From assembly GCF_015351025.1 (NCBI RefSeq), contig NZ_JADKRV010000011.1, forward strand, positions 1 through 64,000: DNA of 64,000 nt. The letters run 5' to 3'. Shown piece by piece: positions 14,698 through 23,481 of this stretch (the stretch's first letter is position 1; each line of letters opens with the position of its first letter). The notes under the pieces are model-generated. The model had not been told where the DNA came from. It searched no databases and saw only the letters and a program-made list of their open reading frames with translations. This stretch comes from Curtobacterium sp. VKM Ac-1376. Lineage in GTDB: Bacteria; Actinomycetota; Actinomycetes; Actinomycetales; Microbacteriaceae. The translations under genes were made by a program, and so were the position numbers.

Positions 14698-16986
14698 ATG
14701 CGAACCATCAATTTCAAGGTTGACGCGAAGCTCCTTCGTGAGCTCGGGGAGCGTCTCGTCGGACGCCCGCATATCGCACTAGCGGAACTGATCAAGAACT
14801 CCTACGATGCAGACGCGCGCAACGTTGAAATCGCCTTCACAGGCGACCGCATCACCATCGCTGACGACGGTCACGGAATGACCACCGAAGACTTCGAACG
14901 TCGATGGATGCGCATCGGAACCACCGAAAAAGATCAGCGTGGAACCAGTCCGAAGCTCGGACGCGCCTTGACGGGCTCGAAGGGTGTCGGGCGGCTATCC
15001 GCTCAACTCCTCGCATCGACCTTGCAATTCAACTCCACCGCGGATACCGCCGGGGCGAAGGAAATACACGCCGAAATTGACTGGCCCCGAGAACTCCGCC
15101 GGGAGAACCTGACGGACGTCCGGGTGGAGTTCGAGGAGACGACACCGATTACGCAGTTCGCGGCGGAGTCGGGCCACGGAACCTCCATCGTCTTGGGCGG
15201 ACTGCTGGCGACGTGGGACGAGGAGCACTTCGCTGACCTTGCCCGAGAGATTTGGGCGCTACAGCCCCCCTTCGCCGTCAGCGAGGACGACTCGTCCGCG
15301 TTCAGCGTGACTCTCTCGACGCCTTTCCCATCGATCCAAGAGCGCTTCGACGACCAGATGGTGAAGATCATGGACGCAGCACGCGCCACGATCACTGGCC
15401 GACTACTCGACGCAGACGAGGAGCCACCGGACAACGCCGACCGCTTCGTCCTTCCGGCGCGAAACGTCGAAATTGACGAAGAAGGGGAGATCCCACACGA
15501 AGCCGAAGCCGAACCGGAAGCGATGGGTCTGGCCTCCACCCGTCAGGCGCTGATCGACGTGCGACTCGAAGCTGGTATCTCATCCCGCTACGTCGTCGAC
15601 ATCCCCGACTGCCGCATCGACGCTTTCGATTTCGAAATCAGAGTGTTCAACCTGCAGTACCGCCAGCCCGGCCGTATATCCGTGGGTGACGCCCGCAATT
15701 ACTTCAACCGATTCGGCGGCGTGCACATTTACGACAACGGGTTCCGGTTGCCCTACTATGGCAGCGAAACGGACTGGTTGCGCCTTGAACTCGATCACGC
15801 TCGCCGCTTGTCACGAAGTCAGCTGCTGCCCGAGGAACTGCACGTGTCGAACGCGATGCAGGACTTGCCATCCAACAAGCGCGTGTTCGGGGCGGTGAAT
15901 ATCTCGACGTCCATCGAGGGTCGAGCGGCTGAGCTGGCTGCACTGCCGCGAACACAAGCTCTCTCGATCCAGATCACCCGTGACCGACTCAGCGACAACC
16001 TCGCATTCGAACAACTACGCCGAGCCGTCCGGGTCGGGATCGACGCCTACGCGCTCGCGCAGAGCCAGACGAAAGCCGTCAGATCCCTCCAGGCTGGCCG
16101 CGGTCGAACCGCGAATCCCGACGTGCTCGTCCGGCAGTTGGATGAAACCGTCGAAGCGCTCCGCGAGGAATTGCCGACGACCGCCTACGAGACCCTCCAC
16201 GATGTGGCGGACAACCTCGCGAAAGAGGTCAAGGCGCAACAATCCGAGACACGGGCGTATGCATCGCTACTCGGATCGCTCGCAACGGCAGGCATGACGT
16301 CACTTGCCTACGAACACGAGGTCTCCCACCAGATCGGTGAAATCGAGGCGATCCGGCGTAAGTTGCGTCGGATCGGCGAGGACGCACCGAAAGGGACTGG
16401 CGAGCAGATCGTGGGCGTGCTCAGCCGACTGGACGCCTGGGCGACACGGTCGGAGCGCATCAGACGACTGTTCGCCTCGCTGTTGGACGAGGAGGACCGG
16501 ACCCGTATTTCGCGGCTGAACGCGCGTGGCGTCATCGAGGACGCGGCAGACGCGCTCCGCGTGATGGCTCGCGCCACCGAGATCGACTCCTCCGATATCC
16601 CCGCGGACCTACGACTTCCGCTCGGAACCTTCACGGGATGGACCTCCGTCTTCCAGAACATCTTCGTCAACGCCTTCCGTGCGACGCTCGAGCGAACACC
16701 GGCTCTCGTCCGGGTCGACGGGGGACGGAACGGCGGCAAGGCGTGGGTGCGCGTCCAGGACAACGGCGTCGGCGGTGTGGACCTGACTCACGCGGCGCGT
16801 CTCTTCCGACCGTTCGAACGCCAAGGTGAAGTTTCTCCTCGGGCGAAGATTCTCGGGCTCGGTGGGAGTGGGCTCGGCCTCACCATCGTCAAGATGATCA
16901 CCGACGCGGCACAATCGAATATCGGGTTCGTCGAACCCGACCCAGGATGGTCGACAGCCCTACGCATCGATTGGAACGACTCATGA
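14698..16986 (+). CDS. dual-GHKL protein: MORC/HSP90-type ATPase N-terminus, histidine-kinase-like C-terminus
   Basis: 762 residues. The N-terminal GHKL ATPase has LAELIKNSYDADA, DDGHGM and GSKGVGRLS (about residues 28-102). After a beta-rich transducer comes a coiled helical region with an H-box-like sequence AGMTSLAYEHEVSHQI (His540, His544). A second GHKL domain follows: N-box NIFVNAFRATLE from residue 654, DNGVGG near 688 and GLGGSGLGLTIVK. It thus joins a MutL/MORC-like module to a sensor-kinase core. GHKL proteins next to Dcm/Vsr genes have been described in restriction-modification neighbourhoods (Iyer and Aravind's work on MORC origins). The stop overlaps the next start (ATGA). Confidence 0.8.
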   Translation: MRTINFKVDAKLLRELGERLVGRPHIALAELIKNSYDADARNVEIAFTGDRITIADDGHGMTTEDFERRWMRIGTTEKDQRGTSPKLGRALTGSKGVGRLSAQLLASTLQFNSTADTAGAKEIHAEIDWPRELRRENLTDVRVEFEETTPITQFAAESGHGTSIVLGGLLATWDEEHFADLAREIWALQPPFAVSEDDSSAFSVTLSTPFPSIQERFDDQMVKIMDAARATITGRLLDADEEPPDNADRFVLPARNVEIDEEGEIPHEAEAEPEAMGLASTRQALIDVRLEAGISSRYVVDIPDCRIDAFDFEIRVFNLQYRQPGRISVGDARNYFNRFGGVHIYDNGFRLPYYGSETDWLRLELDHARRLSRSQLLPEELHVSNAMQDLPSNKRVFGAVNISTSIEGRAAELAALPRTQALSIQITRDRLSDNLAFEQLRRAVRVGIDAYALAQSQTKAVRSLQAGRGRTANPDVLVRQLDETVEALREELPTTAYETLHDVADNLAKEVKAQQSETRAYASLLGSLATAGMTSLAYEHEVSHQIGEIEAIRRKLRRIGEDAPKGTGEQIVGVLSRLDAWATRSERIRRLFASLLDEEDRTRISRLNARGVIEDAADALRVMARATEIDSSDIPADLRLPLGTFTGWTSVFQNIFVNAFRATLERTPALVRVDGGRNGGKAWVRVQDNGVGGVDLTHAARLFRPFERQGEVSPRAKILGLGGSGLGLTIVKMITDAAQSNIGFVEPDPGWSTALRIDWNDS

Positions 16987-18182
16987 ACGACGCAAGACTC
17001 CGTGTCGTCGTCTGCGACAACGACGAGGATCGAGCCCGCGGATGGTGCGAGAGCATCGCCGAACTCGCGCCCGAAGCGATGAGCGTCGAAGCCCTCCCTC
17101 CGGCCGAATTCGCTCGCGCGCTCACAGCGCTCAATCAACGCGTCCTTGGAGCGAAGCGGGGCGAATCGTTCGGCGGCGACGACGCGATCCGATTCGATGA
17201 AGCCGACGTCTTGGTGATCGACTCCGACCTCACTCCCGACCCGGACGAGGAGCTCGATGACGCTTCGGTCGAGGACGTCCTCGTCGGCGAGGTCGGGGAC
17301 ACTGTGGTGAGGCTTGCGCGTGCCCACTCCAGAGTCGGAGCGATCGTCATGGTCAACGAGGCGGTCAAGCTGCGAACGTTCGATCTGACACTTCGTCGTT
17401 GGTCGGATGGGCCGGCCGACGTTTACATCACCGAGAGCGATGTCGGCAACCCAGGACTCTGGGGTTTCGGTCAACCCGCTGACGGATATCGCCCGTGGTC
17501 CTGGCCAGCCCTGAAGAATCTGAGCCGATCCCTCCCATCGGTCACCCACGGTTGGACCCTCAAGACGCGAGTGTTCGAAGCGCTCGGGTTGCCGGAAGAG
17601 GACGTCGCCCGGCTGTCCGGCCAGCAGATCGAGAGTTTGGTCGACGATGTCGACGACGTCAACGAGATCACCTTCGCAGACGTGGTCCACTCCCGCACGT
17701 ATGGATTGGGCAGACAGCCCAAGGAAGACGAGGAGCTGACGCAACAGCTCCGCACGGCATTTTGGGGCGTCCGACGCTGGTTCGAACGGGTCGTCGTCGC
17801 GCCTCAGGACGTCATCATCGACCTGCCGCACCTCCTGCAGGAGCGTCCCTCTCTCATGACTGCACGTGGCGACTTGACTTCCCTCAATCGGGCGGCGCTC
17901 GATTGGTGGAACGGAACTGAGTCCGCCCTCCTCCCGGAGGCTCAGAACTCTCTCGCGTCACAACTTCTTGCACGCCCGCTCTGGAACGTCTCGGCCCTCC
18001 CGCGCGTCGAGCGAGGGGAGGGACCGACCGCCAACGACCCGGTCTTCTGCGAAGACACCTCTCGCTTCGCATCACCCGCCGACGCTAGCAACTTCGACAG
18101 CGACCTCCCAGGAGTATTCGATTCACGCTGGGTCGAACGAGTGCAAGATGCCGCCTACATCCCGCGCCGGCGACTGTTCTGA
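16983..18182 (+). CDS. receiver-like protein paired with the kinase-like ATPase
   Basis: 399 residues. The N-terminus looks like a degenerate response-regulator receiver: LRVVVCDNDEDRARGW supplies the acidic pocket, and ADVLVIDSDLTPDPDEE puts Asp80 (or Asp82) at the phosphoacceptor position. A later strand GAIVMVNEAVKLRTFDL replaces the usual Thr/Lys segment. Residues about 140-399 match no output domain I know; there is no HTH. Co-translation with the histidine-kinase-like protein argues for phosphotransfer or nucleotide-controlled binding between them. Confidence 0.6.
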   Translation: MNDARLRVVVCDNDEDRARGWCESIAELAPEAMSVEALPPAEFARALTALNQRVLGAKRGESFGGDDAIRFDEADVLVIDSDLTPDPDEELDDASVEDVLVGEVGDTVVRLARAHSRVGAIVMVNEAVKLRTFDLTLRRWSDGPADVYITESDVGNPGLWGFGQPADGYRPWSWPALKNLSRSLPSVTHGWTLKTRVFEALGLPEEDVARLSGQQIESLVDDVDDVNEITFADVVHSRTYGLGRQPKEDEELTQQLRTAFWGVRRWFERVVVAPQDVIIDLPHLLQERPSLMTARGDLTSLNRAALDWWNGTESALLPEAQNSLASQLLARPLWNVSALPRVERGEGPTANDPVFCEDTSRFASPADASNFDSDLPGVFDSRWVERVQDAAYIPRRRLF

Positions 18183-18928
18183 TGGCTCATAACATCACGC
18201 CCAGCTCCAAAGAGGACCTCCGTCTGATGTGGCACGTCATCGCGCGATGGTCACAACTTCTGGAGTACGAAGGTCATGCGGATCGAGGCGTTGCTGCCTG
18301 GGTGAGGACGAACTTCGACCCCGTACTGAAACCGCACGCGATTCGGGATCAATTCATCCATCCGACGGGAGAGTCTTACTCGAACACGTCCGGATGGATT
18401 GTCGCACGCGCTACCAAGCGTGAAAAAGCGACTCCGGTCATCAGTGTGACCTACGGCGCGCAAGATGACGAAGGGTACAAAGCCACGGCCATCCGCGTGT
18501 CTTTGCTCACTCGGCGGAGCGACGAGCGGGTAGAGGCAGAGGGCTGGCGCTTCGAACAAGCGGAGCGTTACGACGAAGGTGCCGAGGCCCATCCGTATGC
18601 GCATGCGCAGGCGATCAATGGTTGGTCCGCGTCTGCGCAGAAGTGCCTGATCCATCCGCCACATGGAGTCGGTGACCCGTGTGATGGAGTGGACCCTCAA
18701 GCCGGAACGGTCGATGACGAGAGGCGGCGTCGGCAAGCGGTGACGCATGTCAGCCATCCGGCGTTCCCGCTACCGACAGTGACCCTCACAGGCCTGGCGC
18801 TCGGCACGGTGGTGTCGCTATACGGTCGGAATGAAAGTCGACCGATCGTCGAGCACGATCCGAAGCTGCGAATGGCGGGAGAGGCCGTGCGGAAGGACCT
18901 CTCGGTACTGGGACTGATCTACGTGTGA
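18182..18928 (+). CDS. unknown last gene of the modification operon
   Basis: 248 residues with no family recognised. Its ATG overlaps the preceding stop (TGATG), which places it in the same translational unit. Visible features are an N-terminal helical region (LMWHVIARWSQLLEYEGHA), a beta-rich centre (ATPVISVTYGAQDD..ATAIRVSLLTRR), a Pro/Cys-containing segment LIHPPHGVGDPCDGVD and a short hydrophobic stretch near the C-terminus (LTGLALGTVVSLYGR). It could be the effector, since the other genes account for modification and sensing, but nothing in the sequence shows a nuclease site. Confidence 0.5.
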   Translation: MAHNITPSSKEDLRLMWHVIARWSQLLEYEGHADRGVAAWVRTNFDPVLKPHAIRDQFIHPTGESYSNTSGWIVARATKREKATPVISVTYGAQDDEGYKATAIRVSLLTRRSDERVEAEGWRFEQAERYDEGAEAHPYAHAQAINGWSASAQKCLIHPPHGVGDPCDGVDPQAGTVDDERRRRQAVTHVSHPAFPLPTVTLTGLALGTVVSLYGRNESRPIVEHDPKLRMAGEAVRKDLSVLGLIYV

Positions 18929-19023
18929 GACGCCTCCCACCGGAGGGCTACCGCGAACTGCCTCGACGCGGAAGTAGATCGCGATTCCGGTGGCCGGTTG
19001 GCGGTCGTCCATGGAAGTGCCAG

Positions 19024-20259
19024 TCAATGGGTCGCGTACGTCCCGCCACGACCGGTGGTGTCGGACCAGAGGGCGGTCCGTGGGGTGTCGGCGGCTCGAA
19101 GGTCGAAAAGGTCATCCACCCGCCGTACGACTTCGCCGGGCGCCCACCTTACGGCGCGGTCGAGGGCTGCTCGCCCTTTGGCCAGCCGATACTCTCGAGC
19201 ATCGATGAGCTCTCCCATCACGTCGAGGAAGGACTCCCGGTCGTCGAACAGAAGATCGGGGTCTCCGACGATCTCGGAGAACGCACCCTTCGCCGGCGCT
19301 GCGACGGGTCGCCCCGCACCCATCAGGTCGGCGATGGACATATTCCACAGTGCGTTGTTACGGAGCGGTCCCAGTCCGATGTCCGACTGCGTGAGGAGCC
19401 GGGCGTACTCCTCCCGCGAGCGAGCTTGCTGCACTCGCGCGAACGGGAGCGTACCGATCCGCTGGATCGCTTCGTCGACGCTCGGATCGAGTCGTCGCCG
19501 TTCGGCTGAGCGCTGGCCGGTCGGGTTCGTGAATACCACTTCGAACGCACCGGGTCGCCTCGAATGGAGCGCTTGGAGCCAGTCCAACATCTGCGGGGTG
19601 CCGTAATGGCCGTAGAGGCGGTGGTTGTACAGGATCGACACCAGGTTGGATTCGGCGTGGGGTCGTTCCGCGATGGAGGCTGGAGGAGGCACGACCTCCA
19701 AGGAGACTTGCCCCGCTCCGCTTCTTCGCGCGGCACGTTGGAACCATTCGGCGCCCCAGCTGCTGCCGATCATCGCGAAATCGGCCAACTCCGCAGCCTC
19801 GACCTGACGGGCCCAGATCGAGCTAGCGAGACCGTGCTGGTTGAGGCTCGGATCCCACTCGATACCGTCTTCGGTGACGTTCTCCACGGGTATGTAGTGG
19901 AAGTACACGCCGGTCCGGGGCTTCCTCCCGAAGGTGGAGGCGACCAGCGCCTGCAGCTGGACAGTCAGCTCGGGTTGATTGACGAGAAGCGCGTCGACCG
20001 AAGCGAATCGCTGCAGTTCGTTGCAGAGGGCGTCCCAGCCGAAACCGAACCGAGCGCCGTATTTCGATTCGGGATATCCCACCTCGATGGTCGAGGAAGA
20101 CGACGAGGACGCGACCCCTGGCGGACCGACGAGGACGGTCTCCCAACCGAGTTTCCGTAGGCCCGCCAACAGGGTCTCCTGGAAGACGAAACCGCTGTCG
20201 GCTTCGAGGTTCGACGCGTTGCTGACGTTCAAGTACGACAGGAGTAGCGGCGCTGTCAC
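19024..20259 (-). CDS. GT-B-type glycosyltransferase-like protein
   Basis: 411 residues. It shows an N-terminal Rossmann-like half (SGFVFQETLLAGLRKLGWETVLVGPPG), a middle hinge with SLEVVPPPASI, and a C-terminal half with IGLGPLRNNALWNMSIADLMGAGRPVAAPAKGAFSEIV, the usual donor-binding pattern of family-1-like glycosyltransferases. The GTG start overlaps the LOG-family gene's stop by four bases, so the two are coupled. In context it may glycosylate the cluster-1 product. The gene converges with the end of the modification operon at 18928, with no strong hairpin between them. Confidence 0.6.
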   Translation of the reverse strand: MTAPLLLSYLNVSNASNLEADSGFVFQETLLAGLRKLGWETVLVGPPGVASSSSSSTIEVGYPESKYGARFGFGWDALCNELQRFASVDALLVNQPELTVQLQALVASTFGRKPRTGVYFHYIPVENVTEDGIEWDPSLNQHGLASSIWARQVEAAELADFAMIGSSWGAEWFQRAARRSGAGQVSLEVVPPPASIAERPHAESNLVSILYNHRLYGHYGTPQMLDWLQALHSRRPGAFEVVFTNPTGQRSAERRRLDPSVDEAIQRIGTLPFARVQQARSREEYARLLTQSDIGLGPLRNNALWNMSIADLMGAGRPVAAPAKGAFSEIVGDPDLLFDDRESFLDVMGELIDAREYRLAKGRAALDRAVRWAPGEVVRRVDDLFDLRAADTPRTALWSDTTGRGGTYATH

Positions 20260-20813
20260 GATCCGATCCCAGCCTCGACGAGGTCCAGGGCCGTAGCCAC
20301 GTCCTCTGGGAATTCGAACTGCCGATCCTCCGCGACGAAACCACTATGCCGGAGATGATCCAGGAGTACCTTCAGCGGCTCCCAGAACCCGCCGATGCTG
20401 AGGAAGACGACCTTGGCGGTTGTCAGCCCGAGTTGCCGAGCGGTCATCGCCTCGAAAGCCTCATCAAGGCTTCCGATACCCCCTGGCAGCACCAGGACGG
20501 CGTCACTCAGTTCGGTGAAGCGCCTCTTTCGTTCACCGAGGGTTTCCACGATCTCCAGATCGATACCGTCGGCGGGCGGTTCCATGTCTACCAGAAGTGT
20601 CGGGGAGACACCGATTAGGCTCCCGCGTGACTCGAGTACGGCTTGCGACAGTATGCCCATTAGCCCGACATTCGAACCTCCGAACACTACCCGTAGGCCG
20701 CGCGCGGCGCATTCGCGACCGACCTCCTCGGCAGTTCTCTCGAATATCGGATCCGACCCCATCGATGATCCGCAGAATACCGCCACTGAATACGGCGTCG
20801 ATACGTCGCTCAC
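20256..20813 (-). CDS. LOG-family (TIGR00730) phosphoribohydrolase-like protein
   Basis: 185 residues. Hallmarks are VAVFCGSSMGSDPIF, VFGGSNVGLMG, GERKRRFTELSDAVLVLPGGIGSLDEAFEAMTARQLG: the family PGGxGT-x-x-E motif is present as PGGIGSLDE. LOG proteins cleave nucleoside 5'-monophosphates to base and ribose phosphate. The Thr-to-Ser change in the motif is conservative. Placed with a glycosyltransferase and opposite an exporter, it may act in a small-molecule pathway rather than in cytokinin-like metabolism. Confidence 0.8.
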   Translation of the reverse strand: MSDVSTPYSVAVFCGSSMGSDPIFERTAEEVGRECAARGLRVVFGGSNVGLMGILSQAVLESRGSLIGVSPTLLVDMEPPADGIDLEIVETLGERKRRFTELSDAVLVLPGGIGSLDEAFEAMTARQLGLTTAKVVFLSIGGFWEPLKVLLDHLRHSGFVAEDRQFEFPEDVATALDLVEAGIGS

Positions 20814-21000
20814 GAAACCCCCTCGTTACGTCGTTTCGAACGCTACACTCGACTCGATCTATTGGCAAGGCTTCCGTCGCGGTGGCGAAGTACGACGAAG
20901 GAGGGCACATGGTCTGGCTTGATTCCGGATGGCGAACTGGAGTGATGAGTGTCGTCGTTGGTGTGGTGGAGCGAGTCCGCCCGGTGTTGTCCTCTCGTTC

Positions 21001-22236
21001 ATGAGAGATAGCGATGGGGCACGGAGCGCCGTCGGTTACCGGATGTTGCTGCGCGATCGTCGTGTATCGGGTCAGCTGTTGTCGGTGTTGTTCGCAACCG
21101 TGCCGCTCGGGATGTTTCCGGTAGCAGTCGTTCTCGCCGTCCACGCGTGGACTGGTTCGTTCGCGATGGCCGGCTGGGTGAGTGCGGCTTTCACCGGTGG
21201 GAGCGCGGTTGGATTGACAGTGCAAGGCCATCTCATCGACCGGTTCGGGCCAGATAGGACGATCGGAGTGGCAGGAGGCGCCTTCGTGGTCGCGGTCGTC
21301 GCGCTGGTGTCGGTTGGCGGCGGGCCGGCGAGGTGGGCGCCGGTGGTGGTCGTGCTCGCCGCAGTCGCGGGCGCGTCGTTGCCGGAGGTCACGACGGCGG
21401 TGCGGGTGTGGCTCGCCCGTTCGGAACTGTCATCCCCCCAACGCGTCGCGAGCTATTCGCTGCTTGGCGCTTGTTTCCAGACTGGCCTCGTGTTCGGGCC
21501 GCTCCTCGTCACGGTCGCCGTCGTGTGGGTGAGCCCCGCTGGAGCACTCCTCGTCGTCGGAGCGGTGTCCGCTGCGGCCTCGGCCTGGTTCCTCAGCAAC
21601 GTGCGGCGTGGCCGGGCCGAAAGCCTTCCGGTGGTCGCGGCCGGCGAGGAACCGCGGATGGTGGCACGGTCGTCATATGGTCCGATGCTCGCCATCTTCG
21701 GGATCGCTGCGGCCTCTGGAGCTGTGGGCGGTGTCGCGACGCTCGTGATCCCCCGCGTTCTCGAGGCTGCAGGGTCCGTCGAGTCGTCGGGCCTGCTCTT
21801 CGCGACGCTGGCGGTCGGAGAGGTCGTCGGTGCAGTGGCGTACGGGGCGATGCGGTGGCCCTTCGGGCCGGTCACGCAGTTGGTACTGGTGTTGGCGGGA
21901 ACAGGGGTGCTCGTGGCGGCATGTACGTTCACCACCGACCGGCCGTGGGCGTTCGGTGTGTTGCTGTTCGGCATCGGGGCCGCCTCGGGACCGGTGGCGG
22001 TCTTGCTGGCCTCGGCGACAGAGTTGGCCGCGGCCGGTCGCGCGATCGGGGCCGCTTCCGGCGCGCGCATCAGTGTGTCCCTACTCGCCTCGGCCGCCGG
22101 CAGCGCATTCGCCGGTGGGGCGAATGGGCAGTCCGGCACACCCGTGGTCTTGGCGGTTTTGGCGTCGGTGGTACTCGCGGCAGCGGCGCTCCCGTTCTTC
22201 CTGAGGCGCACTCTCCGGGCAGGACATGCCAGTTGA
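21001..22236 (+). CDS. MFS transporter, paralogue of 1036-2205
   Basis: 411 residues with about twelve membrane segments and the motif HLIDRFGPDRTIG in the loop after helix 2, a typical MFS motif A variant. Sequence and segment order parallel the MFS at 1036 (GYRMLLRDRR versus VYRRLLADRP). The ATG at 21001 was chosen because the paralogy begins a few residues after it; upstream starts add cysteine-rich sequence without character. It diverges from the LOG gene and converges with the amidinotransferase operon, so it may export the cluster-1 product. Confidence 0.75.
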   Translation: MRDSDGARSAVGYRMLLRDRRVSGQLLSVLFATVPLGMFPVAVVLAVHAWTGSFAMAGWVSAAFTGGSAVGLTVQGHLIDRFGPDRTIGVAGGAFVVAVVALVSVGGGPARWAPVVVVLAAVAGASLPEVTTAVRVWLARSELSSPQRVASYSLLGACFQTGLVFGPLLVTVAVVWVSPAGALLVVGAVSAAASAWFLSNVRRGRAESLPVVAAGEEPRMVARSSYGPMLAIFGIAAASGAVGGVATLVIPRVLEAAGSVESSGLLFATLAVGEVVGAVAYGAMRWPFGPVTQLVLVLAGTGVLVAACTFTTDRPWAFGVLLFGIGAASGPVAVLLASATELAAAGRAIGAASGARISVSLLASAAGSAFAGGANGQSGTPVVLAVLASVVLAAAALPFFLRRTLRAGHAS

Positions 22237-22268
22237 GCGGGATGGCCTATTGGTGGCCACCCCGCTCA
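22234..22268. terminator. hairpin terminator between convergent genes
   Basis: TGAGCGGG-A-TGGCC pairs with GGCCA-C-CCCGCTCA (8 bp, one mismatch, 5 bp). It begins at the TGA of the MFS gene and ends eight bases from the amidinotransferase stop, so it can serve both strands. Confidence 0.6.
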
Positions 22269-22275
22269 GCTTCGA

Positions 22276-23445
22276 TCAGACGTGCTTCGTACCCGTGAAG
22301 TAGTCTTCTCGGTTTCCCGCACGTCGCACGTCCCACGTCGCACAGTGCAGGGATCCACCAAACTCGTAGACGTTCCGGAAGGGAATGGTCAGGACTTCGA
22401 AACCTTCCGAGCGGAGCAGATCGTGGAGGGCGGTTTCCGACTCCTCGCAGATCACGGTTTCCGGGCTCACGCTCAGGAGATTCATCGAGAGCCATCGGGA
22501 GGATTGGCAGTAGCGAGGCATCTCGTCGTTGGTCGAGGACGCTTCGGGGGCGTCGATGAATCGCCATCCGTTGTCGGCGAAGAACGCTCGTTCGTCTTCC
22601 CTGATGGGCCGGTCCGGGTTCGTCAGCACGAGACCTGGTCGAAGGGGGACGAAAGTGCAATCGATGTGAGAGGGGAACAGGTCAAGCGGGAAATGGACCG
22701 GGTGGACACGGAATCCCCGTGGTTCGAGTTCGCGCTGAAGCCAGTCGATACCGGGTCGGTTGGTCGTCATCGATTCTTGGACGAAGATGTCCCGACCCAT
22801 GCGGGTCATATCGGCGGCGTCGAAGACTGGCTCATCCTGGCCCACGCAGAACTCGAATTCGTGCATCCGCTCGAATCGCTCCTCGCGTGAATGCTCCCAG
22901 AATTCTTCACGGTACATCGAGTCCGCCATCGACGGTTTTGGCGCCGCAGTCCACACCATTCTGCGGTCCTCGGTCCAGTACTGCCGGACGAGTTCGCGGT
23001 AGGGCAGGTACTCGAAGAAACGAGCACGGCGCGACATCGTGGCTTCGAGTACCTGGTTGCCGAGCGTGATCATGACATCGCGGGGGCAGACCGAGCAATA
23101 CTGCGTCGCCACTTCGAAGTCGGGTGTGCGCGCGCCCACGCGAAAATCTGTCGGTGTGGGACGGCGTACCGTCACCCCACGTTCGCGGAGGAGGCTCGAC
23201 AGGTCGTCGAGTTCGCGATTGGCTTTCCGGATGGTTTCGGCGTCTTTCGGCCCGGATGGGAATTCTTCCGTCGAGCCCGCGGCGCCACGGATCTGGGGGC
23301 GATATCCTGGCTCTCGCGGATCGAAACTCGCGTTGTCAGCTCGTCCGACCACAATTTCTTCGAGCGGGTCCCACTCGTTCCACGAATTGACGATCGTGGT
23401 GCTCGTGTCGGTGGCAGTCGCCGCGACGGTCTCGGTGTCAACCAT
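22276..23445 (-). CDS. amidinotransferase (glycine/inosamine-phosphate type)
   Basis: 389 residues. It opens VNSWNEWDPLEEIVVGRADNA, the typical start of L-arginine:glycine and inosamine-phosphate amidinotransferases (StrB1/AGAT/CyrA family). It retains DMTRMGRDIFVQES, the HxD region FPSHIDCTFVPLRPGLVL, and the catalytic cysteine in YEFGGSLHCATWDVRR near residue 369. These enzymes move the amidino group of arginine to an amine through an amidino-cysteine intermediate. As the last gene of the operon it predicts a guanidine in the product. AGAAAGGAC precedes the ATG. Confidence 0.88.
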   Translation of the reverse strand: MVDTETVAATATDTSTTIVNSWNEWDPLEEIVVGRADNASFDPREPGYRPQIRGAAGSTEEFPSGPKDAETIRKANRELDDLSSLLRERGVTVRRPTPTDFRVGARTPDFEVATQYCSVCPRDVMITLGNQVLEATMSRRARFFEYLPYRELVRQYWTEDRRMVWTAAPKPSMADSMYREEFWEHSREERFERMHEFEFCVGQDEPVFDAADMTRMGRDIFVQESMTTNRPGIDWLQRELEPRGFRVHPVHFPLDLFPSHIDCTFVPLRPGLVLTNPDRPIREDERAFFADNGWRFIDAPEASSTNDEMPRYCQSSRWLSMNLLSVSPETVICEESETALHDLLRSEGFEVLTIPFRNVYEFGGSLHCATWDVRRAGNREDYFTGTKHV

Positions 23446-23481
23446 GTGATGGTCCTTTCTGGAGTTTTTCGAGCCTGGACG

